The translations under genes and the position numbers were made by a program. Positions 27,249-36,860 of a stretch of DNA of 42,442 nucleotides are shown here, one piece after another. Numbering within the stretch: position 1 is the first letter of the stretch; each line of letters opens with the position of its first letter. Below the pieces are notes generated by a model that was given only the letters and a program-made list of their open reading frames with translations, was not told the origin of the DNA and made no database searches. Source of the stretch: Bacilli bacterium (lineage in GTDB: Bacteria; Bacillota_I; Bacilli_A; RF39; UBA660). The DNA is taken from assembly GCA_017527675.1 (NCBI GenBank), contig JAFXPU010000020.1, forward strand, positions 1 through 42,442. Direction: 5' to 3'.

Positions 27249-28982
27249 ATCACTTTTCTTTTCTAAATCTCTATAAGATACTTTACCAATAGCTGTAATA
27301 GGCATTGAATCACGATACTCAAATTCTGTTGGTACAGCATATAAAGCCATATTATCTTTACAATATTGACGAATATCTGCGCGCAAATCAAGATTATTTT
27401 CAAAACCATCTTTAAGTACAATTACAGCTTTTGGAGTTTGTCCTTTAGTTTTATGTGGAATACCAACTACTGTTACTGAAGCAACAGCTTTATGTTTAGA
27501 AATAATATTTTCAAGTTCAATTGGATAAATGTTATATCCATTTGAGATAATCATTCTCTTTAAACGTGATGAGAAGAAAATACGTCCTGATTCATCAACA
27601 TAACCTAAATCACCAGTATGTAACCATATTTTACCATCATTATGTATAACCAAGGTTTTTTTTGTTTCCTCATCCTCATTTATATATCCCATCATAACTG
27701 TTGGTCCATTAACACATATTTCACCAATATCACCAAGTGCTTTTTCAATATCTGTATTTGGTTCAAATACTCTAACATCCATATCTGGATTTGGAACTCC
27801 TAAAGTGCCTGGCAATACTTCATCTTCAGGAACTGGTGCTGTAGATGCACAGAAACCTGTTGATTCAGATAAACCATATCCAACCTTAATAACACCATTT
27901 GAACCATGATCACGAGCAAATTTTTCAAAATCACGTTTTAAATCTGGTGGAAGATAATCTCCACCAACTACAAATATTTTAATATCTTTAAAGGCATTAT
28001 AACCCGGATCTTTATCTTTTAAACAAACACGAAGCATAGAAGGTACAGCAGGCATAATATTTGGGCTATACTTCTTTAATTCCTTATTCAACTTTTTAGT
28101 ATTAATACGAGGTACAATAATACATTTTAAACCTGATACCAAGGCAGTATGGCAACATACTGCTAAACCAAAAACATGGAATATTGGCAAACAACTAAGT
28201 ATTGATCGACCTGGTTTAATTTCTTGGCATAAGATTGGAGTTTGTTGAGCCATCGCATTAAAATTTTGATTAGAAATTATAATACCTTTTGGCTTACCAG
28301 TTGTACCACCACTGTAGATGATAGCAGCAGGATCTTTACCAAATCTTTTAACATAAATATCTTCTTCTAAAGTATATTGCATAAACTGCTCAAAACTCAT
28401 AGCTCCATTAACAACTTTTAAACTTTCTTTATTCTTTAAGCCATATAAAAATTTTAAAGTTTTAGGAAAACTATAACTAGTTGGAACTAATATTTTGTTT
28501 TTAACTTTAATTTCATTAACATTTTTACTTGAAACATCAGAGTAAAAAATTATACTACTATTTCCTTCTTTTAAAGCTCTTTCAATTTCAGATTTAGCAG
28601 ATAAAGGATGAACTACATTTGCAATAGCACCAATTTTATTAATTGCATAAATTAAGGCAAAACTTTCTGGAGTATTTGGTAAACAAACAGTTACACATTC
28701 ATTTTCCACGATCTTAAATTGAGTTAAAGCATTGGCTATCTTATCAATTTTTCTAATAAATTCAGGGAATGTTGCTTCCACACCAAAATATTCATAAGCT
28801 GTTAAATTGCTATATTCACATGCAGTTTCATATAATTTATCATAAATACTACCATTGTAATAATTAATATGAATAGGTTGTCCTTCATAATATTTATGCC
28901 ATGGTTTTTCGTATTTAGTATTTTCTTCATCACCTTTAACAAAGTTTAATAATTTTTTAATATAATCATTAACTTTACCCAT
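27234..28982 (-). CDS. AMP-forming acyl-CoA synthetase (long-chain fatty-acid-CoA ligase type)
   Basis: This 582-residue enzyme activates a carboxylic acid as acyl-AMP and then acyl-CoA. It shows the ANL superfamily motifs in order: IIYSGGTTGKPKG (P-loop), GYGLSEST, HTGDLGYVDESGR and the C-terminal GKVSYRDLEKK lysine. The chain length of its substrate cannot be read from sequence. The start was set at Met 28982 because TAGGAAGTGAT is the ribosome site and an upstream GTG six codons earlier lies before it. Confidence 0.93.
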   Translation of the reverse strand: MGKVNDYIKKLLNFVKGDEENTKYEKPWHKYYEGQPIHINYYNGSIYDKLYETACEYSNLTAYEYFGVEATFPEFIRKIDKIANALTQFKIVENECVTVCLPNTPESFALIYAINKIGAIANVVHPLSAKSEIERALKEGNSSIIFYSDVSSKNVNEIKVKNKILVPTSYSFPKTLKFLYGLKNKESLKVVNGAMSFEQFMQYTLEEDIYVKRFGKDPAAIIYSGGTTGKPKGIIISNQNFNAMAQQTPILCQEIKPGRSILSCLPIFHVFGLAVCCHTALVSGLKCIIVPRINTKKLNKELKKYSPNIMPAVPSMLRVCLKDKDPGYNAFKDIKIFVVGGDYLPPDLKRDFEKFARDHGSNGVIKVGYGLSESTGFCASTAPVPEDEVLPGTLGVPNPDMDVRVFEPNTDIEKALGDIGEICVNGPTVMMGYINEDEETKKTLVIHNDGKIWLHTGDLGYVDESGRIFFSSRLKRMIISNGYNIYPIELENIISKHKAVASVTVVGIPHKTKGQTPKAVIVLKDGFENNLDLRADIRQYCKDNMALYAVPTEFEYRDSMPITAIGKVSYRDLEKKSDKKED

Positions 28983-29011
28983 ATAATCACTTCCTAACAC
29001 ACAACTGATTA

Positions 29012-29020
29012 ATTATATCA
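29012..29020 (-). promoter_or_regulatory. Extended -10 promoter of the acyl-CoA ligase
   Basis: TGATATAAT lies 29 bases upstream of the ATG at 28982. Confidence 0.65.
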
Positions 29021-29041
29021 TAAATTCATCTTATTTAAAAA

Positions 29042-29251
29042 TTAACGCACATATCTATCTTTACGGTACTGATTTAAGTCATAATGCATACTTAAAGCTT
29101 TAGCAACAACTTCTTCATCAGTGGCATTATCAAGATCAAATACCTCCATCATCATTGCTGGGTTAACCATAAAAGCACCCGTACCAAATTCATCTTTTAA
29201 ATCATCTTTTAATCTTTCAATATCTAATTCATCATAATCAATATCGTACAT
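29042..29251 (-). CDS. Small acidic protein of unknown function
   Basis: This 69-residue, strongly acidic protein (DIDYDELDIERLKDDLKDEFG at its start) has no membrane segment or cysteine, and its family is not recognised. The ATG at 29251 was chosen over the in-frame GTG/ATG three or two codons earlier because those lie within the AGGTGATG ribosome site. A clean promoter and site make it a real gene. It is divergent from the Nudix gene. Confidence 0.7.
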   Translation of the reverse strand: MYDIDYDELDIERLKDDLKDEFGTGAFMVNPAMMMEVFDLDNATDEEVVAKALSMHYDLNQYRKDRYVR

Positions 29252-29268
29252 TTTCATCACCTAAATTA

Positions 29269-29277
29269 ATTATACCA
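29269..29277 (-). promoter_or_regulatory. Extended -10 promoter of the small acidic protein gene
   Basis: TGGTATAAT lies 17 bases upstream of the ATG at 29251, with AGGTGATG between. Confidence 0.65.
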
Positions 29278-29292
29278 TTTTTTAAAAAATTA

Positions 29293-29301
29293 TGGTAAAA
29301 T
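29293..29301 (+). promoter_or_regulatory. Extended -10 promoter of the Nudix gene
   Basis: TGGTAAAAT lies 18 bases upstream of the ATG at 29320, with GGAG as ribosome site. Confidence 0.5.
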
Positions 29302-29319
29302 TTTAATGGAGTTGGTTTT

Positions 29320-29730
29320 ATGAAATACGAAAAATCATGTGGTGTGATTGTCTTTCATAATGATAAAGTATTAATGGTTAAACAAAACTCTAAGGAATGG
29401 TCCATTCCTAAAGGTCATGTTGAAAAAGATGAAATAGAACAACAAACAGCCTTAAGAGAAGTAAAAGAAGAATCTAATATTGATGCTAAAATAGTTGGTG
29501 ATTTTCGTGAAATAATAACCTATTCACCAAAAGATAAAGTTTTAAAAAATGTTATCTTTTTTACAGGTATTCCTCTAAATGATAATTTAAAACCTCAACA
29601 AGGAGAAATACTAGAAGCTAGATATTTTGATTTTGATGAAGCCCTAAACACTTTAAAATATGAAGATTCAATTAACTTATTAAAAAAAGGTATTAATTAC
29701 TATAAAAAGAATATTAATTTATTCAAATAA
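29320..29730 (+). CDS. Nudix hydrolase (diadenosine-tetraphosphatase-like)
   Basis: This 136-residue protein hydrolyses a nucleoside diphosphate linked to another moiety. The Nudix box is at about 32-54 (GHVEKDEIEQQTAL then REVKEESNI). The catalytic REVKEE core is present, while the usual Gly after EEx is Asn. The preceding WSIPKGH and overall size fit the Ap4A hydrolase group. The exact substrate is unknown. Confidence 0.9.
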   Translation: MKYEKSCGVIVFHNDKVLMVKQNSKEWSIPKGHVEKDEIEQQTALREVKEESNIDAKIVGDFREIITYSPKDKVLKNVIFFTGIPLNDNLKPQQGEILEARYFDFDEALNTLKYEDSINLLKKGINYYKKNINLFK

Positions 29731-29754
29731 AAAACAGCATAAGCTGTTTTTTTT
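29728..29754. terminator. Bidirectional terminator between Nudix gene and MBOAT gene
   Basis: An 8-bp stem AAAACAGC/GCTGTTTT with a 4-base loop has T's on both strands. It ends the Nudix gene and the long minus-strand operon. Confidence 0.88.
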
Positions 29755-31111
29755 AGAATCTAAAATAAATAAATGGATTATAACTATTAACTACAATAAA
29801 GATAATAGATATAATAAAGAGAATTAAAAGTAGACTGTCTTTCAAAGTTCCATCTTTCATTTTAATATTTAATGAGAAAATAATACCGGCTACAAAGGCT
29901 ATTATGTAGCGCATACTAAATATTCCTAAATAGTATAGATGTGATATACTACCAAAGCCATAACCACCAAATAATGCTTTAACTGATGTAATTAAATCAT
30001 TAAAGTTAGTTTGTCTAAATATTAACCAACCTAATGCTACAATTATTAAAGTTTTAATGTGATTATACCAAGTATTTTTATCACTATTTTTGAAAACAAA
30101 TTTTTCTAGTAATAAGATAATACCATAATATAGACCCCAGATAACAAAATTCCATGAATCACCATGCCAAAGACCTGTAAGAGTCCAGACAATTAGGATA
30201 TTACGAACTATTTTAGCTGTAGAACAACGATTTCCACCTAATGGAATATAAACGTAATCTCTAAAGAATGATGATAAAGATATATGCCATCTACGCCAAA
30301 AGTCAGTTACACTATAAGCCATATATGGATTATTGAAGTTCTCATTATAATTAAATCCACACATCTTACCTAAACCAATAGCCATATCTGAGTATCCACT
30401 AAAGTCAAAGTAGATTTGTAAACTATAAGCTATTGTGGCAATTAATATTCCAATAAATCCAGCTTCTTTAATACCACTTGTTAAAATAGCATCACATATA
30501 AAAGCCACATTATTAGCAATAATTAACTTCTTAGCAAGACCAATAATAAATCTACGAACACCAGAAGTAAAACCATCAAATGTTGTTTTACGATCTACTA
30601 ATTCTTTTTCAATATCTACATAACGTACTATAGGTCCAGCTATTAATTGAGGAAATGCTGAAATATAACATGCAAGATTTAAAAAATTTCTTTGTGGTTC
30701 ACATTTACCTTTTTTAACATCAATAACATAAGATAATATTTGGAAAGTATAAAAACTAATTCCTATTGGTAAACTAAGATGAATATTATTAATTGATAAA
30801 TTGAAGATATTATTAATATTATCAATAAAGAAATTTAAATATTTAAATGAGAATAATGATAGTAAATTTATCACAATTAATAAAATAAAGATAAATTTAG
30901 AATCATTTTTAGCCATTTTTAACGTTAAGAAATAATTAATAATAATCATAAATAACATTAAAAAGAAATAATAAGGTTCTCCCCAAGCATAGAACGCTAA
31001 AGAGAATAGTAATAAAACTAAATTTTTTGTTCTTATTTTTTTAGCCATAAAGTAGCATAGCAAGAAAAGTGGTAAGAACATAAACATAAATATTACAGAT
31101 GAAAATACCAT
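29753..31111 (-). CDS. MBOAT-family O-acyltransferase (AlgI/PatA-like)
   Basis: This 452-residue multi-pass membrane enzyme moves acetyl groups across the membrane for O-acetylation of a surface polymer. It has about ten hydrophobic segments and the family signature DFWRRWHISLS followed by YVYIPLGG. The catalytic histidine lies in TGLWHG. It follows directly, with no gap, on the DHHW partner, which fits two-component acetylation as in AlgI with AlgJ/AlgX. The polymer is unknown. It is the last gene of the ten-gene operon. Confidence 0.93.
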   Translation of the reverse strand: MVFSSVIFMFMFLPLFLLCYFMAKKIRTKNLVLLLFSLAFYAWGEPYYFFLMLFMIIINYFLTLKMAKNDSKFIFILLIVINLLSLFSFKYLNFFIDNINNIFNLSINNIHLSLPIGISFYTFQILSYVIDVKKGKCEPQRNFLNLACYISAFPQLIAGPIVRYVDIEKELVDRKTTFDGFTSGVRRFIIGLAKKLIIANNVAFICDAILTSGIKEAGFIGILIATIAYSLQIYFDFSGYSDMAIGLGKMCGFNYNENFNNPYMAYSVTDFWRRWHISLSSFFRDYVYIPLGGNRCSTAKIVRNILIVWTLTGLWHGDSWNFVIWGLYYGIILLLEKFVFKNSDKNTWYNHIKTLIIVALGWLIFRQTNFNDLITSVKALFGGYGFGSISHLYYLGIFSMRYIIAFVAGIIFSLNIKMKDGTLKDSLLLILFIISIIFIVVNSYNPFIYFRF

Positions 31112-32281
31112 TTAGTACACCACCTTACTAGCTAATTTATAATTATCAGCATCAAAGATAATATTCTTTGATTCCATTAAGAACAGAATATGTGTAATAT
31201 GATTTTCATTAATATATTTTTCTAATTCCAATTTGTTATTTTTCCATTTTCCATAACGGATATTAATAACATAAGTATTATCAAAATTAGAAGCAAGTAG
31301 GTAATCTATTTGCCATGACATAGAATCACCAACAATTAATAAATTGCGATTATATTCGTTGCTATTTTCATATATTACTTCATCATATTGACCATTAAAA
31401 TATTTAACATAATAATCATAGAATGGATTAGCTTTATTCTCAACTTCTAATGGTTTAAAGTTAACATCATCAATATTAACAATAATATCATTTTTATAAT
31501 CTAGAACAAATAAACTATCTTTAACTTTAGTTGTTAATAAACTTTTAGCAATAGATCCATAATATGGATTTTTTATTTCTTTAGTTTTCAAAGTTATATT
31601 ATTTTCAATACCCCACATATCTAAAATATCTGTATAAGCTTTATAAGCTCCATTTGCATTATAATGATGATCAGTCTTATAGAAGTTTTTTAAATATTCT
31701 TTAGTATTTTTACTATCTAATACCTTATAAGATATATTCTTATCTAATTTAGATGTAAAATCATAAACTAATTCATTAGTTTTATTAACATTTTTAGCAG
31801 TAGTGTATTCATATCTTAGAGGAATATATAATGATACTTTAACATCTGGATATTTAGCAGCTATACCATTATAAAAATCTAAATATTCTTTACTACGATC
31901 TTTAAGTTCATCTTTTGAATAATGATTAACTAAATAATAGAATTTATTATTCTTGTTATAGAATATTTTATCTTGATCATTATTTTCTTTTAAATAGATA
32001 TCATTTAAATAGATAGAATCTATCTTCATATTAGCATTATAATATAGCGAGTTTATTTTATTATAGAAAGGGAAATAGTTATTATATCTATTTTCAATAA
32101 AACTTTCTAAGCTCATTATTTTATCGTATATTTTATCATTTGTACTCTCAACAGTTTTCCAGTTATCTGTTTTATAAAAATTAACTTTATGGATTCTTAT
32201 TAACATTTCCTTAGCGGGAACAAATAAGAATACACCAAATATAATAACTAAAAAACTAATAGTTAAAAATTTGTTTTTCAT
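31112..32281 (-). CDS. DHHW-family (AlgJ/AlgX-like) acetylation partner protein
   Basis: This 389-residue protein has one N-terminal membrane segment (about 5-23) and an extracytoplasmic SGNH-hydrolase-like domain. The hallmark DHHY is at 204-207, followed by NANGAYKAY, and the serine motif is GDSMSW (318-323). Such proteins take acetyl groups delivered by the MBOAT protein and place them on a polysaccharide. The MBOAT gene starts at the very next base after its stop. AGGAGAT is the ribosome site, 14 bases after the AAA+ gene. Confidence 0.88.
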   Translation of the reverse strand: MKNKFLTISFLVIIFGVFLFVPAKEMLIRIHKVNFYKTDNWKTVESTNDKIYDKIMSLESFIENRYNNYFPFYNKINSLYYNANMKIDSIYLNDIYLKENNDQDKIFYNKNNKFYYLVNHYSKDELKDRSKEYLDFYNGIAAKYPDVKVSLYIPLRYEYTTAKNVNKTNELVYDFTSKLDKNISYKVLDSKNTKEYLKNFYKTDHHYNANGAYKAYTDILDMWGIENNITLKTKEIKNPYYGSIAKSLLTTKVKDSLFVLDYKNDIIVNIDDVNFKPLEVENKANPFYDYYVKYFNGQYDEVIYENSNEYNRNLLIVGDSMSWQIDYLLASNFDNTYVINIRYGKWKNNKLELEKYINENHITHILFLMESKNIIFDADNYKLASKVVY

Positions 32282-32295
32282 ATTATCTCCTACAT

Positions 32296-33870
32296 TTATT
32301 CAAGTATTAAACTATCAATTGAAATATCGTTTTTCGTAATTGTTTTTAAGATTTTCTTTTGTTTTTTATCTTTTACATTAGAAGCATGTTTAACAACCGT
32401 TTTTTCATATATATTACGAACAAAACGAGCATTACCAAAATTCTTCATATTACGGTATTTATTAATTATTTCTTCTAAGTAAGTAATAGCCTCATCTTCA
32501 ACTATAAAACCTGCTTTAGTAGTAAAGCCTTTAAATATTTCAATTAATTCAGCTGTTGTATAATCTTCAAATTCAATAGTATAACCAATTCTTGAAGCTA
32601 TACCTGAATTAGAATTTAAAAATCCTTGCATTTCCTTAGTATAACCAGCAAATATAACAACTAGTTTATCACGATAATTCTCCATTGCTTGAATTAAAGT
32701 AGCAATAGCTTCATCATTATAAGAATTATCTTTAGTACTAGCAAGAGTATAAGCCTCATCTATAAATAATACACCATTCATAGCTTTTTCAATAACTGAC
32801 ATTGTTTTAGGAGCTGTTTGACCAACATATTCAGCTACTAAATCTTTTACTGATACTTCTATTAACTTATCTTCTTTAATATATTTTAAATTATATAGTA
32901 TTTCTTTAATTAAACGAGCAATAGTTGTTTTACCAGTACCTGGATTACCCAAGAAAACCATATGTAAGTTAATATCTTTAATCTTAAGATCATTACCAGC
33001 TTTTTTCTTAAGTTCAATAACATCTACAAGTTCTCTTAAAATTGTTTTAACTTTAGCTAAACCAACTAGTTCATCTAAATCTTTAAATATTTCTTCAATA
33101 GTTTTTTCTTGTTCTATTTCTGGCAAAGTTTTATTAAAAGAAATATACTTAACTAAATCATTTTGATACTTATAATAATCTGTATCCTTATGATATGTAG
33201 CTGTAATATAATCTAATAATTTAACATCATCAACATCAGTTACATTTTCTTTAACATAGGCATAAATATCTTGGCAATCAGGACTAATACCTTTTATTTC
33301 TAAATCAAAATATTTCTTAAAATCTTCACGGCCTAAAAAGAAATTATCAAGTTCATTTTGTGTACCAGATATAACAGTTATAGCTTTATTATTAGCTTCA
33401 ATAAATTCATTAAAATTATGAATAAATATTTTACTATTTTTATCTTCTTCTAAGTTAATTCCATTTAAATTATTAAATAGAATAAAACCAAGATCATTTG
33501 TAAAATTATTATCTAATTTATAAGCAGATATTTCTTTTTTCTTATTATTAATATATTTAAAATATGTTCCTGATTTATAAAGTATATCCGTTATTTTAGT
33601 TTCTAATTCATCATTATCCACACTTAAAATTAAGTTAAAAGGTATATAGTTTTTTTCTATTCCTTCACTATATTTACGCATATATTCTATAATTTTTTTT
33701 AAAGTTTCTTTAGAAGAATCACTAATATATAAATCATTGATACTTACAAAAAGAGAAGTCATTTCTTCCTGACTTTCCTCTTTGCTTTTTTCTTTAACTT
33801 CAATTTTTGGTTGTGATTCTATTCCAAAGAAATCTGTATACATATCTTTAAAATAGTCTCTTGTATTCAT
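32296..33870 (-). CDS. CbxX/SpoVK-type AAA+ ATPase with degenerate N-terminal AAA-like module
   Basis: This 524-residue protein has a C-terminal CbxX/CfqX (SpoVK-like) AAA+ domain with Walker A GNPGTGKTT (308-316), Walker B VLFIDEA (367-373) and an arginine-bearing SRIGY motif. Residues about 75-230 look like a second AAA module without a P-loop, retaining a Walker B-like FILFNNLNG and a sensor-like ITVISGTQNE. It is cytosolic. Lying between TelA and the acetylation pair, it may remodel one of the operon's proteins using ATP (inference). Confidence 0.88.
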   Translation of the reverse strand: MNTRDYFKDMYTDFFGIESQPKIEVKEKSKEESQEEMTSLFVSINDLYISDSSKETLKKIIEYMRKYSEGIEKNYIPFNLILSVDNDELETKITDILYKSGTYFKYINNKKKEISAYKLDNNFTNDLGFILFNNLNGINLEEDKNSKIFIHNFNEFIEANNKAITVISGTQNELDNFFLGREDFKKYFDLEIKGISPDCQDIYAYVKENVTDVDDVKLLDYITATYHKDTDYYKYQNDLVKYISFNKTLPEIEQEKTIEEIFKDLDELVGLAKVKTILRELVDVIELKKKAGNDLKIKDINLHMVFLGNPGTGKTTIARLIKEILYNLKYIKEDKLIEVSVKDLVAEYVGQTAPKTMSVIEKAMNGVLFIDEAYTLASTKDNSYNDEAIATLIQAMENYRDKLVVIFAGYTKEMQGFLNSNSGIASRIGYTIEFEDYTTAELIEIFKGFTTKAGFIVEDEAITYLEEIINKYRNMKNFGNARFVRNIYEKTVVKHASNVKDKKQKKILKTITKNDISIDSLILE

Positions 33871-33877
33871 ATTACTC

Positions 33878-35029
33878 CTACTTTTTATTTACATGAATTT
33901 CTAACATTTTGGCTTTTAATTCTTTTTCGATATCTTCTAAAGTCTTTTCAGCTTCAGCACGTTTAGCACGACCTTCAGCATGAATAGCTATAACAGTATC
34001 TAATGTTTCGATTAAATCTTGATTTGTTTTTTGTAATGTTTCAATATCAACAATGGCTCTTTCACTTTCACGAGCTATATCAATTGAACCTTGTTTTAAA
34101 GTTTCACTATTTTTAACTAACATTTCATTAGTTAATTTAGATACAGCTTGTTGTCCTTTTAAGGCACGTTCAGCATTATTAATACCTAAAGCAAGTACCA
34201 TTTGATTTTTCCAAAGTGGAATAGTATTTGTAATTGAACTTTGAATTTTTTCTACTAATTCAGCCTCATTATTTTGTAATAATCTAATTTGTGGTGCCAT
34301 TTGAATAGAAATAATTCTTGTAGTTTTTAAATCATAAATTTTCTTTTCAAAACGATTAATTAAGTTTTCTAAATCATTAACTTTTTGAACATCTAATTGA
34401 TCTCCTGATTTTTCAGCTTGAGCTTTTAATTCTGGAAGATCTTTTTCTCTTAATTCAGTTAATTTTCTTTCACCAGCAATGATATATAATGATATTTCCT
34501 TAAAGAATTCTAAGTTTTTATCATACATAGTATCAAAGATAGTAATATCTTTTAACATTTGAACTTTATCTTTTTCAAGTCCACCTTCAATAGTATCAAT
34601 ATTCTTTTCAATTTTAGAATATTTAGCACGAATATAATCTACTTCTTTTTTAGCTTTATTGAAGATTCTTTCAAAAACATTTTTCTTTTTACCAGAGTTT
34701 GCTATATCTCTATCAAAAGATTTAATTTGACTAACTAAATCAGCAAGCAAATCTCCTACCTCACCAACATCTTTAGTTTTAACATCCTCTAAAATTTCAT
34801 CTGAGAATTTAGAGATTTTTTCTTGAGCAGCTGCACCAAATTGTAATATTTGAGTTGAATCATTAATATCAATTTGTTTATTAAATTCTTCAATAGCATC
34901 TTTTTCTTCTTGAGATAACTCATCATAGTTTAATGATTTTTCAATTTTTCCATCGTTAACTTCAGCATCATTCATTAAATTTTCAATACTTTTTTCATCA
35001 ATTTTCTTTTCTACTTTTAATTCATTCAT
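33878..35029 (-). CDS. TelA/KlaA-family (toxic anion resistance) protein
   Basis: This 383-residue soluble, mostly helical protein follows the TelA/KlaA pattern: an acidic N-terminus, long coiled-coil helices (about 130-350), and motifs such as QFGAAAQEKISKF, DKNLEFFKEISLYIIAGERKL and QMAPQIRLLQNNEAELVEKIQ. The family is linked to tellurite resistance in some plasmids and to cell-envelope stress in Bacillota, but its chemistry is unknown. It sits three bases after the solute-binding gene and seven before the AAA+ gene. XpaC-TelA pairing is conserved in Bacilli and is kept within this operon. Confidence 0.88.
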   Translation of the reverse strand: MNELKVEKKIDEKSIENLMNDAEVNDGKIEKSLNYDELSQEEKDAIEEFNKQIDINDSTQILQFGAAAQEKISKFSDEILEDVKTKDVGEVGDLLADLVSQIKSFDRDIANSGKKKNVFERIFNKAKKEVDYIRAKYSKIEKNIDTIEGGLEKDKVQMLKDITIFDTMYDKNLEFFKEISLYIIAGERKLTELREKDLPELKAQAEKSGDQLDVQKVNDLENLINRFEKKIYDLKTTRIISIQMAPQIRLLQNNEAELVEKIQSSITNTIPLWKNQMVLALGINNAERALKGQQAVSKLTNEMLVKNSETLKQGSIDIARESERAIVDIETLQKTNQDLIETLDTVIAIHAEGRAKRAEAEKTLEDIEKELKAKMLEIHVNKK

Positions 35030-35032
35030 TTT

Positions 35033-36247
35033 TTAACTCTCCTTTAAATAATCTATTAATTTATTGTATGTATCCATTTTTAAACTTGTAACTGTACTAG
35101 TAATTGCTTGTGGTACGCCAATACCAATACTAGATACATCATATGTACCACCTGTGATACCGGTTCTAAATCCGTATCTTTCCCATGCTATTTGACTTAT
35201 TTCTTTGTCATTTAGAGCTTTATATAATTTGGCTCCATTTTCTGTAAATACAGTAAAGCAATGAGAATTCCAAATAGTTGGTGTAGGATATAATATTCTA
35301 ATTTCATCTTTAACTTGTTCAAAAGCATCTGGAGATGAATTTGCAAAATCAATCATACTCTTTTCATAATCAACAATCATTGGTTCTCCACCCATACCAG
35401 TTTTTAAATATCTTTCAAATAAATCCGCTGGTGTATTATTCATATAACCTGATTTAATATAGAAATCTTTTAACTTAGGTAGATTTGCTTCAATATTTTC
35501 ATTTGTTACTTGGGCTTCACTTAAGATAGATAATAATAATCCATAATAAGTAGCACCAGGTGATGATGATACTGGATCTGTTGAAGCTATATTAATAGTT
35601 CCATATAAATTTGGAAGACCAATATCAGACCATTTTTTACCTTCAAGGATATAACTAATTAATTTATTCATATCCGTAATATAGTAAACACCATCTACTT
35701 CTGTAACTATTTGTTCATTAATTAAAGCATCAACAACTGGTTTCCAACTATAAATAACAATAGGTGTATTTAAAGTTAAGCCACCATCTAATACAGTATA
35801 ACGTAATGATTCGCCTAATTCTTTATTAGGTGCTAATTTATAATAATCATAAAATCTTTGATCAGAAGTAAATAAAGCATCATATTTTGATACACCTTCA
35901 GTTTGAATAGTAATATCTTCACCATTATTTAAACGTTCAACAATATCACTATCACCAAAACCAACACTTTCACGAATTAATGGTTTAGTAATTGTTTTAC
36001 CATTACTCCAAGTATCAAAAACAACATCTAATTTATATTTTTCTTTTAAGATTTTTTGTACATCTGGATCAGCTAAGAAATCTTCCTTACCACCACCAGT
36101 TGCTACATAAATAGTTGTAAGTTTAGAATTTTCTTTTTCTTCTTTTTCTTTTTTATTATTACAAGCTTTAATACCAATAATAAGTAAAATCAAAGCAATG
36201 AAAATACCAATACCAATATATAAATTCTTATTCTTCAACTTTTTCAC
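35033..36247 (-). CDS. Membrane-anchored extracellular solute-binding protein (type 2 fold)
   Basis: This 404-residue protein has an N-terminal hydrophobic segment (about 9-28) ending IKAC. The Cys could be lipidated, but Lys at -2 is unusual, so anchoring by the helix is equally likely. The rest resembles type 2 periplasmic-binding proteins for anions (YVATGGGKEDFL, PIVIYSWKPV, SSSPGATYYGLLLS, GGEPMIVDYE). No ABC permease or ATPase lies nearby, so it probably senses or presents ligands and does not feed a transporter (inference). It overlaps the XpaC-like gene by 20 bases. Confidence 0.75.
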   Translation of the reverse strand: MKKLKNKNLYIGIGIFIALILLIIGIKACNNKKEKEEKENSKLTTIYVATGGGKEDFLADPDVQKILKEKYKLDVVFDTWSNGKTITKPLIRESVGFGDSDIVERLNNGEDITIQTEGVSKYDALFTSDQRFYDYYKLAPNKELGESLRYTVLDGGLTLNTPIVIYSWKPVVDALINEQIVTEVDGVYYITDMNKLISYILEGKKWSDIGLPNLYGTINIASTDPVSSSPGATYYGLLLSILSEAQVTNENIEANLPKLKDFYIKSGYMNNTPADLFERYLKTGMGGEPMIVDYEKSMIDFANSSPDAFEQVKDEIRILYPTPTIWNSHCFTVFTENGAKLYKALNDKEISQIAWERYGFRTGITGGTYDVSSIGIGVPQAITSTVTSLKMDTYNKLIDYLKES

Positions 36248-36860
36248 TTCCTTTCACATCAATTTTATTATCTATAATACCATCTGCTTTAAGCATCATA
36301 TCATATACTTTCATATCAGCATCTGTATCTATTATATCATTTTGATATAAATTAGATAAAATACTTTTAAAAGCATTATTAGTATCATCAATCATCTTAT
36401 CAGCTTTTTTCATAAATTCTTTACCTTCTTTTGAAGCTAATTTTTGATTTTCTACTTCATCATAACGGTCAACAATTTTAATTAAAACTGGTAAGTAATA
36501 ATCAAAGAAATTATTTAAACCTTTAGCTTTCTTTGGATTAGTTTCCACTGTAGTAATTATTTTAGATACAGTTTCATTTATTTCTTTTAAATTCTTTTGA
36601 GTTTGTTTATCTTCTACTTTATTAGATAAATTAATTATCTCTTTATTTTGTTTTTTAGCATTTAATAAAATATAGTATAAGTTGCGGTCTTTTGTTTTTA
36701 ATGTTTCTTTAGGTTTAAAACTAGATAACACTAGTTCACTTGCTCCAAAAGCAGCACAGCCAATAGCTAAAGCTGGGCCAATAGTTACAATTGATGCTAG
36801 ATATGGTACAGCAAAGAAAGCTCCACCAACTACTGCAGAAATTGTATCCTTACCCTTCAT
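36228..36860 (-). CDS. XpaC-like protein (5-bromo-4-chloroindolyl phosphate hydrolysis family)
   Basis: This 210-residue protein has an N-terminal hydrophobic hairpin (about 8-47) and a helical, charged C-terminal part resembling XpaC. In Bacillus, XpaC-like proteins are encoded next to TelA-like proteins, and here TelA lies one gene downstream. The name comes from an early indicator-dye phenotype, and the true function is unknown. Its ATG shares one base with the stop of the vWA fusion gene (TAATG). Confidence 0.7.
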   Translation of the reverse strand: MKGKDTISAVVGGAFFAVPYLASIVTIGPALAIGCAAFGASELVLSSFKPKETLKTKDRNLYYILLNAKKQNKEIINLSNKVEDKQTQKNLKEINETVSKIITTVETNPKKAKGLNNFFDYYLPVLIKIVDRYDEVENQKLASKEGKEFMKKADKMIDDTNNAFKSILSNLYQNDIIDTDADMKVYDMMLKADGIIDNKIDVKGSEKVEE

